Part shown: piece by piece, positions 17,918-26,270 of the stretch
Layout: every line of letters begins with the position of its first letter
Position numbering within the stretch: position 1 is the first letter of the stretch
From: Candidatus Methylomirabilota bacterium
Lineage (GTDB): Bacteria > Methylomirabilota > Methylomirabilia > Rokubacteriales > CSP1-6
Assembly (NCBI GenBank): GCA_035709005.1
Contig: DASTFB010000087.1
Span: forward strand, 1-64,000
DNA: 64,000 bases
Reading direction: 5' to 3'
Program-made: the position numbers and the translations under genes
The notes under the pieces: generated by a model
Seen by the model: the letters and a program-made list of their open reading frames with translations, nothing else
Told to the model about the DNA's origin: nothing
Database searches by the model: none

Positions 17918-18769
17918 ATGACGGACAGGCCGAAGGCGATCGACATCATGTATTACGTGGCCACGCCCGAGTTCATCGCCAGGTGGACGGACGCCAAGAA
18001 GGGCGAGCTCATCTGCCGTATGGAGCGGGCCATCGGCAGCCTGCCCCAGTTCGAGTCGCTCCCGGCCATGCTCACGAAGATGGACGAGGCCGGGGTGGAG
18101 CGTGTGTTCATCGCCCAGACCAAGATGTGGTCCTACTGGAACCGCTGGATGTACATGGACACCCGGCTCGACGAAGTTCTCCAGTACACCGAGACGTACC
18201 CCGACCGGTTCGTCGGCCTGGCCGGCTATAACCCCTTCCGCATCAAGGAGAGCCTGGCCGAGATCGAGACGGCCGTGACCCGACACGGGTTCAAGGGGGT
18301 CTACGTCCACATCTACGGCTTCGACATCCCGCTCCACGACAAGAAGATGTATCCGCTCTACGCCAAGTGCGCCGAGCTCGACGTGCCTGTCTCGGTGCAG
18401 ACCGGCCACGTGCTCGAGGCCATGCCCAGCGAGCATGGCCGCCCGATGTACCTCGACTACGTGGCTGCTGACTTCCCCACCCTCCGCCTGCTCGGCGCCC
18501 ACACCGGCTGGCCCTGGGTCGAGGAGCTGATGAGCGTCTGCTACAAGTGGGACACCGTCTGGTTCGGCGTCGACGCCTGGATGCCGAAGTACCTCAAGCC
18601 CGAGATCATCAACTTCATCGGCAGCCGTATGGGCCAGGACCGAGCCGTGTGGGGAACGAACGGGCTCGGCTGGAAGGAGAGTCTGGACCAGGTCGACGCC
18701 CTGGGGCTCCGCCCCGAGGCGCGCCAGAAGCTGATCCGCGACAACGCTCGGGAGCTGTTCCGGCTCTAG
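17918..18769 (+). CDS. Amidohydrolase (Amidohydro_2/ACMSD-like TIM barrel)
   Basis: 283 aa from ATG 17918, with AAAGGAGA just upstream. It is a metal-dependent TIM-barrel hydrolase or decarboxylase of the Amidohydro_2 group: ESLPAMLTKMDEAGVERVFIAQT, PDRFVGLAGYNP, LGAHTGWPWVEEL (metal/active-site His and Trp) and the C-terminal ALGLRPEARQKLIRDNARELFRL. The usual N-terminal HxH is not visible; the start reads DIMYYVATPEF. It follows the BadH-like gene where a ring-opening hydrolase (BadI or Oah, crotonase fold) would be expected, and no such gene is in the window. Whether it opens the ring is speculation. Confidence 0.75.
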   Translation: MTDRPKAIDIMYYVATPEFIARWTDAKKGELICRMERAIGSLPQFESLPAMLTKMDEAGVERVFIAQTKMWSYWNRWMYMDTRLDEVLQYTETYPDRFVGLAGYNPFRIKESLAEIETAVTRHGFKGVYVHIYGFDIPLHDKKMYPLYAKCAELDVPVSVQTGHVLEAMPSEHGRPMYLDYVAADFPTLRLLGAHTGWPWVEELMSVCYKWDTVWFGVDAWMPKYLKPEIINFIGSRMGQDRAVWGTNGLGWKESLDQVDALGLRPEARQKLIRDNARELFRL

Positions 18770-18787
18770 CCAAGAAAGGAGCGTCCC

Positions 18788-19552
18788 ATGAACCCCTGGC
18801 TGGTGCTGCTTGCGCTGATCGTCCTGGCCGCGGCATTCGTCGTCGCCCCCGTCGCGGCGGCCAGCCTGTCCTACTGGCGGCGGGCCTGGCTGGTGCGCTG
18901 CCCTCAAGACGGTGCCGAGGCCCGGATCGCCGTGAACGCCCGCCGGGCGGCGCTGGCCGAGGTGCTGGGCGGATCGGGGCCCGAGATCGTGCGCTGCACG
19001 CTCTGGCGGACGCTGCCCTCGCTGAGACCGTGCGGACAGGAGTGTCTTGCGCGCCCGATCAGCGAGCGGCGGCCGGCCGGGCCACGCTGGCACCGCGGGG
19101 CCGGCGTGCGCACGATCGTGGTCCCGCTCGATGGCGCACCGGGCAGCGAATCGGTTCTCCAGACCGCCGCCGACCTGGCCCGCGCCCACGGGGCCAGCGT
19201 GCGCCTGGTGCGCGTCGAGCAGCCGCCATCCCTCGTGTACTCCCTCGATGATCGGATCGTCGCCTACTCCGATCAAGAGAGCGCGCGGATCGAGCAAGAG
19301 GCACGGCGCTACCTGGCCGGTATCGCACGAGGGCTCCCGGACCTGCCCGTGGACCTGGTCGTCCGGTTCGGCGATTCCGCCACCGAGATCGCCGAGGAGG
19401 CCGAGAAGGCCGACGCCGATCTCATCACCATGGCCACCCATCGCCGGCGAGGCGTCATGCGCGCTCTCAAAGGGAGCGTGGCCGAGCGCGTCGCGCGCTC
19501 GACGGACATCCCGCTGGTGCTGGTCCCCTACGGCCCGCCGGCGGCGGCCTGA
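18788..19552 (+). CDS. Membrane-anchored Cys-rich domain fused to a UspA domain
   Basis: 254 aa, three parts. Residues 4-26 are a membrane segment (LVLLALIVLAAAFVVAPVAAA). Residues about 34-95 form a Cys-containing region (VRCPQDG, VRCTLW, RPCGQECLARP) that may bind metal. Residues about 106-250 are a universal stress domain (TIVVPLDGAPGSESVLQTAADLA ... ATHRRRGVMRALKGSVAERVARSTDIPLVLV), with the G-x2-G-x9-G(S) nucleotide motif altered to RRRG...GSV. Ribosome-binding site AAAGGAG. It is 18 nt after the amidohydrolase, so still in the same transcription unit. Confidence 0.75.
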   Translation: MNPWLVLLALIVLAAAFVVAPVAAASLSYWRRAWLVRCPQDGAEARIAVNARRAALAEVLGGSGPEIVRCTLWRTLPSLRPCGQECLARPISERRPAGPRWHRGAGVRTIVVPLDGAPGSESVLQTAADLARAHGASVRLVRVEQPPSLVYSLDDRIVAYSDQESARIEQEARRYLAGIARGLPDLPVDLVVRFGDSATEIAEEAEKADADLITMATHRRRGVMRALKGSVAERVARSTDIPLVLVPYGPPAAA

Positions 19553-19556
19553 GGCG

Positions 19557-20345
19557 GTGACCGGCCCTCCCCCGGCCCGGCTCGTGGCGCCGAGTCGCGG
19601 CAGCGTCTGGACGACGCGCACCGTCGCCTGGTACGAGCGCGCCGACGCGCGGAGCGACTACGCGCGTCGCGTCCTCGACGTCATCGCGCCGCTCGTCGCC
19701 GACTGCCGCTCGGCTCTGGACGTGGGCGCTGGCTTCGGGGCCCTGGCCCTGCCCCTGGCCGAGCGCCTGCGGCAGGTCACGGCACTCGAGCCCTCGCCGC
19801 CGATGGCCACGGCCCTCCGCCGTGGCGCATCCCGGCGCGGCCTCGGTAACGTGACGGTGATCCAGGGGGCGTGGGGCGAGGTCGAGCTCGAGCCCCACGA
19901 CCTCGTCATCTGCGCTCACGTGGGGTCCCTGCTGCACCCCGGCTCGCCCTTCCTCGCCGACGTCGGCCTGGCGGCCAGGCGTGGCGTGGCGCTCGTCCGC
20001 GACACGCCCGGCGGCGATGACAAGTTCTTCTTTTCCGAGCTGTACCCGATCCTGCTCGGACGGACCTACGAACGGTGCAACGGTGCCGCGGCGACGGTCG
20101 GCGCCCTCGACCCGCTCGGTGTGAACGCGGCGGCAACCGCCATCGAGTATCGTTCCGACCAGCCCTTCGACAGCCTGGACGACGCTTGCGAGTTCTGGAC
20201 GACCCACCTGGGACGGGACGACGCGCAGGCCCGGGCCTTCCTGCGTGATTTCCTGGCGGACCGGCTACGGCGCGAAGGCGACCGATGGATCGCGCCCTAC
20301 CGCAAGCGCGCCCTCGTGGTCCACTGGCGAGTGCCCCAGCCATGA
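19557..20345 (+). CDS. SAM-dependent methyltransferase
   Basis: 262 aa from GTG 19557, 4 nt after the Usp gene. Class I Rossmann motif I is LDVGAGFGALALPLAERL (about residues 50-67), motif II VTALEPSPPMATALRRG, and an acidic/hydrophobic post-II strand HDLVICAHVGSLLHPGSPFLADV. The C-terminal half (DDACEFWTTHLG) is helical. Substrate unknown. Its stop overlaps the hemerythrin gene (CATGA), implying a functional or at least translational link. Confidence 0.8.
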   Translation: MTGPPPARLVAPSRGSVWTTRTVAWYERADARSDYARRVLDVIAPLVADCRSALDVGAGFGALALPLAERLRQVTALEPSPPMATALRRGASRRGLGNVTVIQGAWGEVELEPHDLVICAHVGSLLHPGSPFLADVGLAARRGVALVRDTPGGDDKFFFSELYPILLGRTYERCNGAAATVGALDPLGVNAAATAIEYRSDQPFDSLDDACEFWTTHLGRDDAQARAFLRDFLADRLRREGDRWIAPYRKRALVVHWRVPQP

Positions 20346-20896
20346 ACACACCGACCGAGACGCTTCGCGACGAGCACGTGCTCATTCTCCGGGCGCTGGA
20401 TCTCCTCGAGACGGCGGCCGCGCGTGTCGAGCGTGGCCTTGCCACCCCCGAGGGGTGGTGGGCCGACGTGATCGCGTGGTTGCGCGGCTTCGCCGACCGG
20501 AACCACCACGCCAAGGAAGAGCGCGCGCTGTTCCCCGCCATGGCCAGGGCGGGCGTGCCGGCCGAGGCCGGCGGCCCCATCGCCGTGATGCAGGAAGAGC
20601 ACGGGCAGGGACGCGCGCTGCTGCAGGTCGTGGCGGACGGCGAGGCCCGACCGCGCGTGGTGGCGGCGCGACGCTACATCGACCTGCTGCGCAACCATAT
20701 CGAAAAGGAAAACGAGGTGCTGTTTCCGCTGGCCGACGACCTCCTCGACAGGGCAGCGCAGGACGCGCTCGGGCGCGAATTCGCCACGGTGACGGCGGAG
20801 ATGGGGCGCCACGCTTCGCTCGAGCACGCCGCAGCGGCCCTCCAGGCGCTCGTCACGGGGCTGGCCGGTTCGCCTGACGCCGCCGGTACCCGCTAG
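20342..20896 (+). CDS. Hemerythrin HHE cation-binding protein
   Basis: 184 aa, helical. Iron-ligand motifs for a di-iron hemerythrin-like bundle are visible: DEHVLILRALD (about 10-20), NHHAKEERALFP (about 58-69), EEHGQGRALL (about 88-97) and NHIEKENEVLFP (about 119-130). Such proteins bind O2 or NO, or sense iron. It faces a convergent operon whose last gene is a radical-SAM protein and whose first gene has a ScdA_N (RIC/YtfE-type) domain, with only 7 nt between the two stops. Confidence 0.88.
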   Translation: MNTPTETLRDEHVLILRALDLLETAAARVERGLATPEGWWADVIAWLRGFADRNHHAKEERALFPAMARAGVPAEAGGPIAVMQEEHGQGRALLQVVADGEARPRVVAARRYIDLLRNHIEKENEVLFPLADDLLDRAAQDALGREFATVTAEMGRHASLEHAAAALQALVTGLAGSPDAAGTR

Positions 20897-20903
20897 CACG
20901 CCG

Positions 20904-22289
20904 TCAGGGCCGGCCGCTGACAGCCATGAGGTCCGGGGTCCAGGGCGGATCGAAGGTCAGGCTCACGCGGGCGTCGGTCACCCCCGGGACCCTCAGCACC
21001 GCCTCGCGCACCCAGTCGAGCATCACCTCGTGGATGGGGCAGCCGGACGTGGTGAGGGTCATGGTGATGTCGACCCGGCCGCCTTCGATCTCGACCCGGT
21101 AGACCAGCCCCAGCTCCACGATCGAAAGGCCGAGCTCGGGATCGAGCACGGTCCGGAGCGCCGCGACGACGTCGTCCCGTTTGACGGGCAGCGCCACATC
21201 GGAGCCGCCGGCCAGCACCGGTGTCGCCCCGGGCGCGGCCGGCACCCAGGCGCAGCCCGGATCCTCGGCCAGAGGATCCCCCGTCGCCGCCCAGGCCCGG
21301 GCCCGGGAGCCTCCGCAGCGCTCGCGATACTCGCAGCGGCCGCAGCGCCCCCGCAGCTGCGCGGCATCACGGAGCGAGCGGAATAGCGGGTGCTCGCGAT
21401 AGACCGCCACCAGATCGTCCCGGCGCACATTGCCCGCCGATAGCGGCAGGAACCCGCTCGGGCAGATGGCACCCAGGTGATCGATGAAGACGAATCCGTT
21501 ACCGTCGGTCACCGCGCGTCCGGCGCGTCCGATTCGGTCGGGGCGCACCCCCGATAGTCCGGGGCGACGGCCGATTCCCTGCTGGGCCAGCACCCGGTGA
21601 TAGTGCGGGGCTTCGGTGGTCTTGACGCCGAAGGGCACGCGCGCGGCCAAGCCGGCAGCCCACACCAGGACGTCTTCGATCTCGTCGGCCGCCAGCGCCT
21701 GGCCAGCGTCCGCGCGCCCCACGGGAATCAAGAAGAACAGCGCCCACAGGGCGGCCCCGTACGTCTCCATCTGCGTGGCCAGCGCTGGCAGGTCGGCGAC
21801 GGTTCGCCGGCAGACCGTGGTGTTGATCTGCAGCGGGAGCCCGAGCCCGCGGGCCCGCTCGATGATCCGCATGGTGTGCCGGTGCGATCCCACGACGCCG
21901 CGGAAGGCGTCGTGGACGTCCGCCGTCGCCCCATCGAGACTCACCGCGAGGCGGGCCAGCCCCGCGCCTTTCAGGCCGCGGAGCCTGGCTTCGGTGACCG
22001 CTGCGGTCCCGCTCGGAGTCAGTGACACGCTGAGGCCGCGCGCCGAGCCGTAGGCGACGAGCTCGGCGATATCCGGCCGCCGCAGGGGATCGCCGCCGGT
22101 CAGCACGAAGAGTGGCGGGGGATCGCCGAAGTCCCGCACCCGGTCGACGAGCCGGCGGGCTTCCTCCGTCGTGAGCTCGCCGGGATCGCGATGGGGCATC
22201 GCCTCGGCGCGGCAGTGCACGCACGCGAGCGCACACGCGCGCGTCGTCTCCCAGATCACGATGAACGGCGCTCGATCGAAGCCGCTCAC
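20904..22289 (-). CDS. Radical-SAM/SPASM protein fused to a MIP18 (DUF59) domain
   Basis: 461 aa from GTG at 22289, which overlaps the stop of the upstream gene. Cys19-x3-Cys23-x2-Cys26 is the radical-SAM [4Fe-4S] site. The core resembles the heme-modifying AhbC/AhbD/TIGR04053 group (ExTRACxLxCxHC, LTGGDPLRRPD). A SPASM-like cysteine set follows (CPSG, CGRCEYRERCGG, about 285-345). Residues about 370-455 are a MIP18/PaaD/SufT-like domain (VVAALRTVLDPELGLSIVEL ... TTSGCPIHEVML) of the Fe-S assembly family. Carrying both in one chain is unusual; the MIP18 half may help install a cluster. Product unknown. Confidence 0.82.
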   Translation of the reverse strand: MSGFDRAPFIVIWETTRACALACVHCRAEAMPHRDPGELTTEEARRLVDRVRDFGDPPPLFVLTGGDPLRRPDIAELVAYGSARGLSVSLTPSGTAAVTEARLRGLKGAGLARLAVSLDGATADVHDAFRGVVGSHRHTMRIIERARGLGLPLQINTTVCRRTVADLPALATQMETYGAALWALFFLIPVGRADAGQALAADEIEDVLVWAAGLAARVPFGVKTTEAPHYHRVLAQQGIGRRPGLSGVRPDRIGRAGRAVTDGNGFVFIDHLGAICPSGFLPLSAGNVRRDDLVAVYREHPLFRSLRDAAQLRGRCGRCEYRERCGGSRARAWAATGDPLAEDPGCAWVPAAPGATPVLAGGSDVALPVKRDDVVAALRTVLDPELGLSIVELGLVYRVEIEGGRVDITMTLTTSGCPIHEVMLDWVREAVLRVPGVTDARVSLTFDPPWTPDLMAVSGRP

Positions 22290-23581
22290 GACGCCCGCTC
22301 CCGAGGCGACGCGGCCTGCCGGGCCCGGGCCCGCAGGTGGCCCAGGACCCGGACGAGCGCGAGACCGAAAGCCAGCCCCCCGGCGGCGACGAGGGTCGCG
22401 GCGATGGTGATCACCGCCGCGTCCCCAATGCCGATCGCGATCGCCAGCGTGGCCAGTCCCGTGGTCAGCAGCGCATAGGCGGTCCCCTCGCCGGCGGGCC
22501 AGCCGAGCTGAGCCAGCGTCGGCACCGGCCGCCGTCCCGCCCGGGGGCCATAGGCGCGGTACCAGACGAGGAACGGTACGATCTTCAGCATCATCCCCGC
22601 GATCGTGAGCGACACCCAGCCGCCCAGAGCCAGCACACCATAGGCGAGCGCCAGCCGGGGCCCCGACCAGAGTCCCGTCGCGAAGCCGAGGCCCAGCAAT
22701 GTGGCCGGGGAAAGAAACGCCGCGCCCGTCAACACGAACCGCAGTCCCCAGTCGAGGCTCGGCCGCTTGCCGCGCCAGGCCATCTCGGCAACCCACGCGA
22801 GATGACCCGCGACGGCCACGGCCACCAGCGAGGCGCCGACGACGGTGAGTGCGCTCGCCTCGAGCAGGAGACCGGCGACAAGGCCGGGGACGCCGAGCAC
22901 GAGGCCCCAGAACTGGGCGCGCCCTACCCAGCCGTCGGGCTCGCGCGCGAGCAGGAACATCGGGTAGAGGCGGGCCGCCACGCCGATCACCATGGGCAGC
23001 ACCCAGCCGAGCAGGGCCAGATGCACGTGAGCGTGAAGGTTGGCGAAGACCGCGCCCGGCAGGAACCTCCAGATCTTGTCGAGGCTCAGAGCCAGTCCGA
23101 AGAGAGCGGTCAGGGCGAGCCCCGCCAAGGCCAGCGCCACCAGGCGAGCGGTGAAGCTCCACCGCCGCAGACCGCGCACGGTGAGCGTCACGTTGACGAG
23201 ATGCATCGCCATCCCGGCGACGACGAGACCGGCGCCCCACGCGAGCCCCTCCCACCGGGCGATGGCGAAGTGCCCCACCATTCCTACGACGCCGGCGGCG
23301 AAGAGCGCCAGTTGCCAGCGCGCCAGCCGCTCGCTCCAGACGGGACGCTCCAGCACCACGGGGATGAGCTGGTAGCTCGCCCCCATGATGGCGAGCGTGA
23401 TCCACCCGAGCGTCAGCGTGTGGGTGAGGGCGAGGAGCCGTGGCTGGTAGTAGTGGCCCGCCAGCTCGGAACCGAGCCACGGCACCGCCAGCGCGGCCAC
23501 GACGAAGGCGGCCGCCGCGGTCATCAGGTAGCTCAGCGGCAGCGCGACCGACGGCCCCCGCCCAGGCGAGGGCCGGATCAT
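22286..23581 (-). CDS. Polytopic membrane protein, NnrS/heme-copper-oxidase-like
   Basis: 431 aa with about twelve hydrophobic segments. Conserved-looking histidines sit in or near membrane helices: GHYYQPRLLALTHTLTLGW (about 42-60), MVGHFAIARW, GMAMHLVN and LHAHVHLALLGWVLP (about 183-197). This layout recalls heme-binding NnrS and subunit-I-like proteins, but the full heme-copper oxidase ligand set is not evident. It overlaps both neighbours by 4 nt, between the ScdA_N gene and the radical-SAM gene, suggesting a role in NO or heme stress. Confidence 0.6.
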   Translation of the reverse strand: MIRPSPGRGPSVALPLSYLMTAAAAFVVAALAVPWLGSELAGHYYQPRLLALTHTLTLGWITLAIMGASYQLIPVVLERPVWSERLARWQLALFAAGVVGMVGHFAIARWEGLAWGAGLVVAGMAMHLVNVTLTVRGLRRWSFTARLVALALAGLALTALFGLALSLDKIWRFLPGAVFANLHAHVHLALLGWVLPMVIGVAARLYPMFLLAREPDGWVGRAQFWGLVLGVPGLVAGLLLEASALTVVGASLVAVAVAGHLAWVAEMAWRGKRPSLDWGLRFVLTGAAFLSPATLLGLGFATGLWSGPRLALAYGVLALGGWVSLTIAGMMLKIVPFLVWYRAYGPRAGRRPVPTLAQLGWPAGEGTAYALLTTGLATLAIAIGIGDAAVITIAATLVAAGGLAFGLALVRVLGHLRARARQAASPRERAS

Positions 23582-23838
23582 CCCCGGCCGCTCGCCGATC
23601 CGGGCTCGTCTGGCAGCTCACCCAGCGCCGCGAGCAGCCTGCCGAGGTCGACGCCGGCCGCGGCCGACGCCTCGGCCAGCGTCAGGCCCGCCCCGCAGCA
23701 GTGATTGATCCCGAAGCGCTGCAGCACCTCGAGGGCCCTCGTGGACCGCCCGGCGACCTCGCCGACCGTCTGGGCCGCCGCCGTGCGCGAGGTTCCCGTG
23801 GCGTGCCCTTGATGACCGTGGCAGCTGCACGTGGCCAT
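23578..23838 (-). CDS. ScdA_N (DUF542) domain protein, RIC-like
   Basis: 86 aa. His/Cys-rich N-terminus (CSCHGHQGHATG), then the ScdA_N domain: VGEVAGRSTRALEVLQRFGINHCCGAGLTLAEAS (about 25-58, reported here as a segment with the key FGIxxCCG core). In full-length RIC/YtfE/ScdA this domain precedes a hemerythrin-like di-iron domain that repairs Fe-S clusters after NO damage; here it stands alone, although a separate HHE protein is encoded nearby. Excellent ribosome-binding site (AGGAGG) 8 nt before ATG. First gene of a three-gene operon. Confidence 0.85.
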   Translation of the reverse strand: MATCSCHGHQGHATGTSRTAAAQTVGEVAGRSTRALEVLQRFGINHCCGAGLTLAEASAAAGVDLGRLLAALGELPDEPGSASGRG

Positions 23839-23882
23839 GACTGGTTCCTCCTGACACCAGCGTAGCCACCGGGTGCCGGCGC

Positions 23883-23904
23883 GCCTATGATGCCGGTCAT
23901 AGGC
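23883..23904. promoter_or_regulatory. 22-bp palindrome, CRP/FNR-family operator candidate
   Basis: GCCTATGA-N6-TCATAGGC is a perfect inverted repeat with 8-bp arms in the 79-nt gap upstream of the ScdA_N operon, about 45 nt before its ATG. The core TATGA-N6-TCATA has the spacing of CRP-family sites (TGTGA-N6-TCACA). A CRP/FNR/DNR-type sensor is therefore the likeliest binder; the regulator is not in the window. Confidence 0.55.
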
Positions 23905-23917
23905 CGGGCGAGCCGCG

Positions 23918-24352
23918 CTATCCGCGCAGGGCCAGACCGAGGACCACCACGGCGAGCACGACGAGGACGTTCGCTCGAGCCACCCACGAGGCGCGCACGC
24001 GCAGGCCGGGGTCGGCCCCCGGCGCCCCCGCGCGCGGCCCCAGAACGAAGTCGTGGATGACGCCGAGCGCCAGGGCGAGCACGACGAGCCCGAGCTTGAC
24101 GTGGAACAGCGGCACCCCGAGCAGGTACGGCCGCAGCCACAGGTTCAGGAGCCCGCTCAGCAGGAGCAGGCTGAGCGCGATCCACCCCACCGTGCGAAAG
24201 CGCAGGCCCGTCGCGTGAACGAGGCGCAGACGCTCGGCTGGCTCCAGTCGTCGCACGACCGGGACCAGCACGAGCGCGATGAAAAGCATCCCGCCGATCC
24301 ACACGATAGCCGCCAGCACGTGCAGGCTGCGGGCGAGGAGCGAGAGGCTCAC
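23918..24352 (-). CDS. Four-helix membrane protein, CopD-like
   Basis: 144 aa with four hydrophobic helices. The N-terminal LARSLHVLAAIVWIGGMLFIALVLVP (HVLAAxxWxGG) pattern with a membrane-embedded His is shared by CopD and related small putative copper/heme membrane proteins. It begins 3 nt after the MgtE-like gene, so it is the last gene of the ZIP-Usp-Usp-MgtE run. Function uncertain. Confidence 0.65.
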   Translation of the reverse strand: MSLSLLARSLHVLAAIVWIGGMLFIALVLVPVVRRLEPAERLRLVHATGLRFRTVGWIALSLLLLSGLLNLWLRPYLLGVPLFHVKLGLVVLALALGVIHDFVLGPRAGAPGADPGLRVRASWVARANVLVVLAVVVLGLALRG

Positions 24353-24355
24353 GGC

Positions 24356-25339
24356 TCAGCCCATGAACGCGCGCGCCACGGTGAGATAGATCAGGATCGA
24401 CAACAGATCCTGGATCACCGTGGCCAGCGGTCCGGAGCCGAAGGCCGGATCTCCGCCCAGGCGCTGCAGGAGCCACGGCAAGGCGATCGCCACCGCGGTC
24501 GCCGTGGAGCACGCCGCGGCCAGGGAGATGCCGAGGACCGCCATGAGCTGGCTGCCATCCCAGCGCCATGCCAGGGGGACCGAGGCCAGGGCCAGTCCGA
24601 GCCCGATCAGGATCCCGGTGACGATTTCCTGGCGTACCACGCGGACGAGCGGGATGCCGACGGATAGCCCTCGGACCACCAGTGTCTCGGTCTGGGTACC
24701 GACCGCGTCGGCCAGGTAAACGATGCCGGGCAGGAAGAACGCCAGGACGAGGCTCGAACGGACCTCGTGCTCGAAGGCGGCGACGAGGTCGGCAGCGAGC
24801 ACCATGCCCGCCAACCCTACGACCAGCCAGGGCAGGCGGTGGGCCAGACGACGCCACACCGGCTCCTGGAGCGAACGCCTGGCCGAGAGCGCATCGCGCC
24901 AGAGGCCGCCGAGCCGGGCCATGTCCTCATGGTGCTCGGCGAGGAGCACCGCCAGGAGCCGCTGGGGCGGGATAAGCCCGACGAAGCCTCCCGCCTCGTC
25001 GACGACCGCCAGCGCCGACTCGCCCTGCTGAACCGCCTTCCAGGCGGCGAGCTCCTGGTCGGCCCCCGGACGTACGACGGGCGGGTCGGGATCCATGATC
25101 GTCCGCGCCGACGAATCGGCCGGGGCCCGCAGCAGCGCCTCGATGGGAACCAGGCCCACCAGGCGACCCTCCACGCACACCGCGACATCGGTGGCGCAGT
25201 CGTAGCGCTCGCCGGCGAGGGCCGCGCGGATCTCGCCGGCGGTGGCCTCCGGTGTCGTCGTCGGAACGCGCCGCGCGACATGCTCGCCGGCCGTCTCGAA
25301 GGCCACCGGGAAAACGGTCTCGTCGTCTGGGACCGCCAT
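24356..25339 (-). CDS. MgtE-like divalent cation transporter
   Basis: 327 aa. Two CBS domains occupy about residues 30-145 (TDVAVCVEGRLVGLVPIEALL, SALAVVDEAGGFVGLIPPQRLL). Five membrane helices follow, with the MgtE pore signatures PGIVYLADAVGTQTETLVVRGL and STATAVAIALPWLLQRLGGDPAFGSGPLATVIQD. The N-terminal MgtE_N superhelical domain is missing, so the protein is shorter than the usual ~450 aa and its Mg2+ gating may differ. It lies between two stress-protein genes and the CopD-like gene with short gaps. Confidence 0.85.
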   Translation of the reverse strand: MAVPDDETVFPVAFETAGEHVARRVPTTTPEATAGEIRAALAGERYDCATDVAVCVEGRLVGLVPIEALLRAPADSSARTIMDPDPPVVRPGADQELAAWKAVQQGESALAVVDEAGGFVGLIPPQRLLAVLLAEHHEDMARLGGLWRDALSARRSLQEPVWRRLAHRLPWLVVGLAGMVLAADLVAAFEHEVRSSLVLAFFLPGIVYLADAVGTQTETLVVRGLSVGIPLVRVVRQEIVTGILIGLGLALASVPLAWRWDGSQLMAVLGISLAAACSTATAVAIALPWLLQRLGGDPAFGSGPLATVIQDLLSILIYLTVARAFMG

Positions 25340-25358
25340 GTCTCCTCCCTGGGCGCGC

Positions 25359-26246
25359 CTAGCCGGCGGGGCGCGGGCGGCGTTTGACGACCAGCACCGA
25401 GCACGGGGCGTGATGGAGCACGCGCTCGGAGACGCTTCCCAGCACCAGACGCATCATGGTTCCGTGCCCGCGCGCTCCTACGACGACGAGATCGATCTGC
25501 GGCTCGCTGGCGGCGCCGATGATCTCCTCGGCCGGGTTGCCGAGAATACAGGATTGTTCAACATTTGCGGTCTTCGATCTCAGTTCTGTCTCGAGATCTC
25601 TCAGCACACCCTCGAGCCTGGTCCGCCAGGCTCCGGCCGACTCCCGGAGCGCCGTCGGGACCGGCACCGCAAAGAGCTCGGGATCGGCGACCGGGATGCG
25701 CGGGGGCTCGGCCACGGCAACCAGTCGAATGACGAGCGTCGGGTCCAGGGGGAGCGCGGCGAAGAACCGGGCGGCCCGCATGGAGTCCGGCGAGCCGTCC
25801 ACGGCGATGACGGCCTTCCGCAAACCTGGCGGCCGTCCCTTGACGACGAGCACCGGGCAGGGCGCATGGTGTACGGCCGCCGTCGAGACGCTACCGAGCA
25901 GCCAGCCTTTGACAGCGCCCAGGCCCCGGGCCCCGACGACGACCAGGTCGGCGTTCCACTCCTCGGCAAGCCGGGAGATCTCCTCGCGCGGCTCGCCCTC
26001 GACCACCCGCGCGCTGGCCGCCCACCGCCGAGTGAGGTCGGCACGGGCTTGCTCGGCGACAGCGGCGGCAGCCCCTCGCAGGCCGTCGTAGTAGGCCCGC
26101 ACCGTCGGAATGTCGAGGGCCGAGTGAGGCAGCGTCACCACCGCCAGGACGACGATCTCGGCTGAAGCTGGCAAGGGGAAGCGGCTCAGCCACTCTCCGG
26201 CCGCGCGGGCGTCCGCCGAGCCATCGGTCGCGTACAGGACCCGCAT
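25359..26246 (-). CDS. Tandem universal stress protein (two UspA domains)
   Basis: 295 aa. Domain 1 (about 1-140) carries VVVGARGLGAVKGWLLGSVSTAAVHHAPCPVLVV and domain 2 (about 143-290) VVVGARGHGTMMRLVLGSVSERVLHHAPCSVLVV. Both retain the G-x2-G-x9-GS nucleotide motif, so both probably bind ATP. Start is ATG at 26246, 24 nt after the next Usp gene. Confidence 0.92.
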   Translation of the reverse strand: MRVLYATDGSADARAAGEWLSRFPLPASAEIVVLAVVTLPHSALDIPTVRAYYDGLRGAAAAVAEQARADLTRRWAASARVVEGEPREEISRLAEEWNADLVVVGARGLGAVKGWLLGSVSTAAVHHAPCPVLVVKGRPPGLRKAVIAVDGSPDSMRAARFFAALPLDPTLVIRLVAVAEPPRIPVADPELFAVPVPTALRESAGAWRTRLEGVLRDLETELRSKTANVEQSCILGNPAEEIIGAASEPQIDLVVVGARGHGTMMRLVLGSVSERVLHHAPCSVLVVKRRPRPAG

Positions 26247-26270
26247 CCTCGACTCCTCCTCTGCCCGCGA

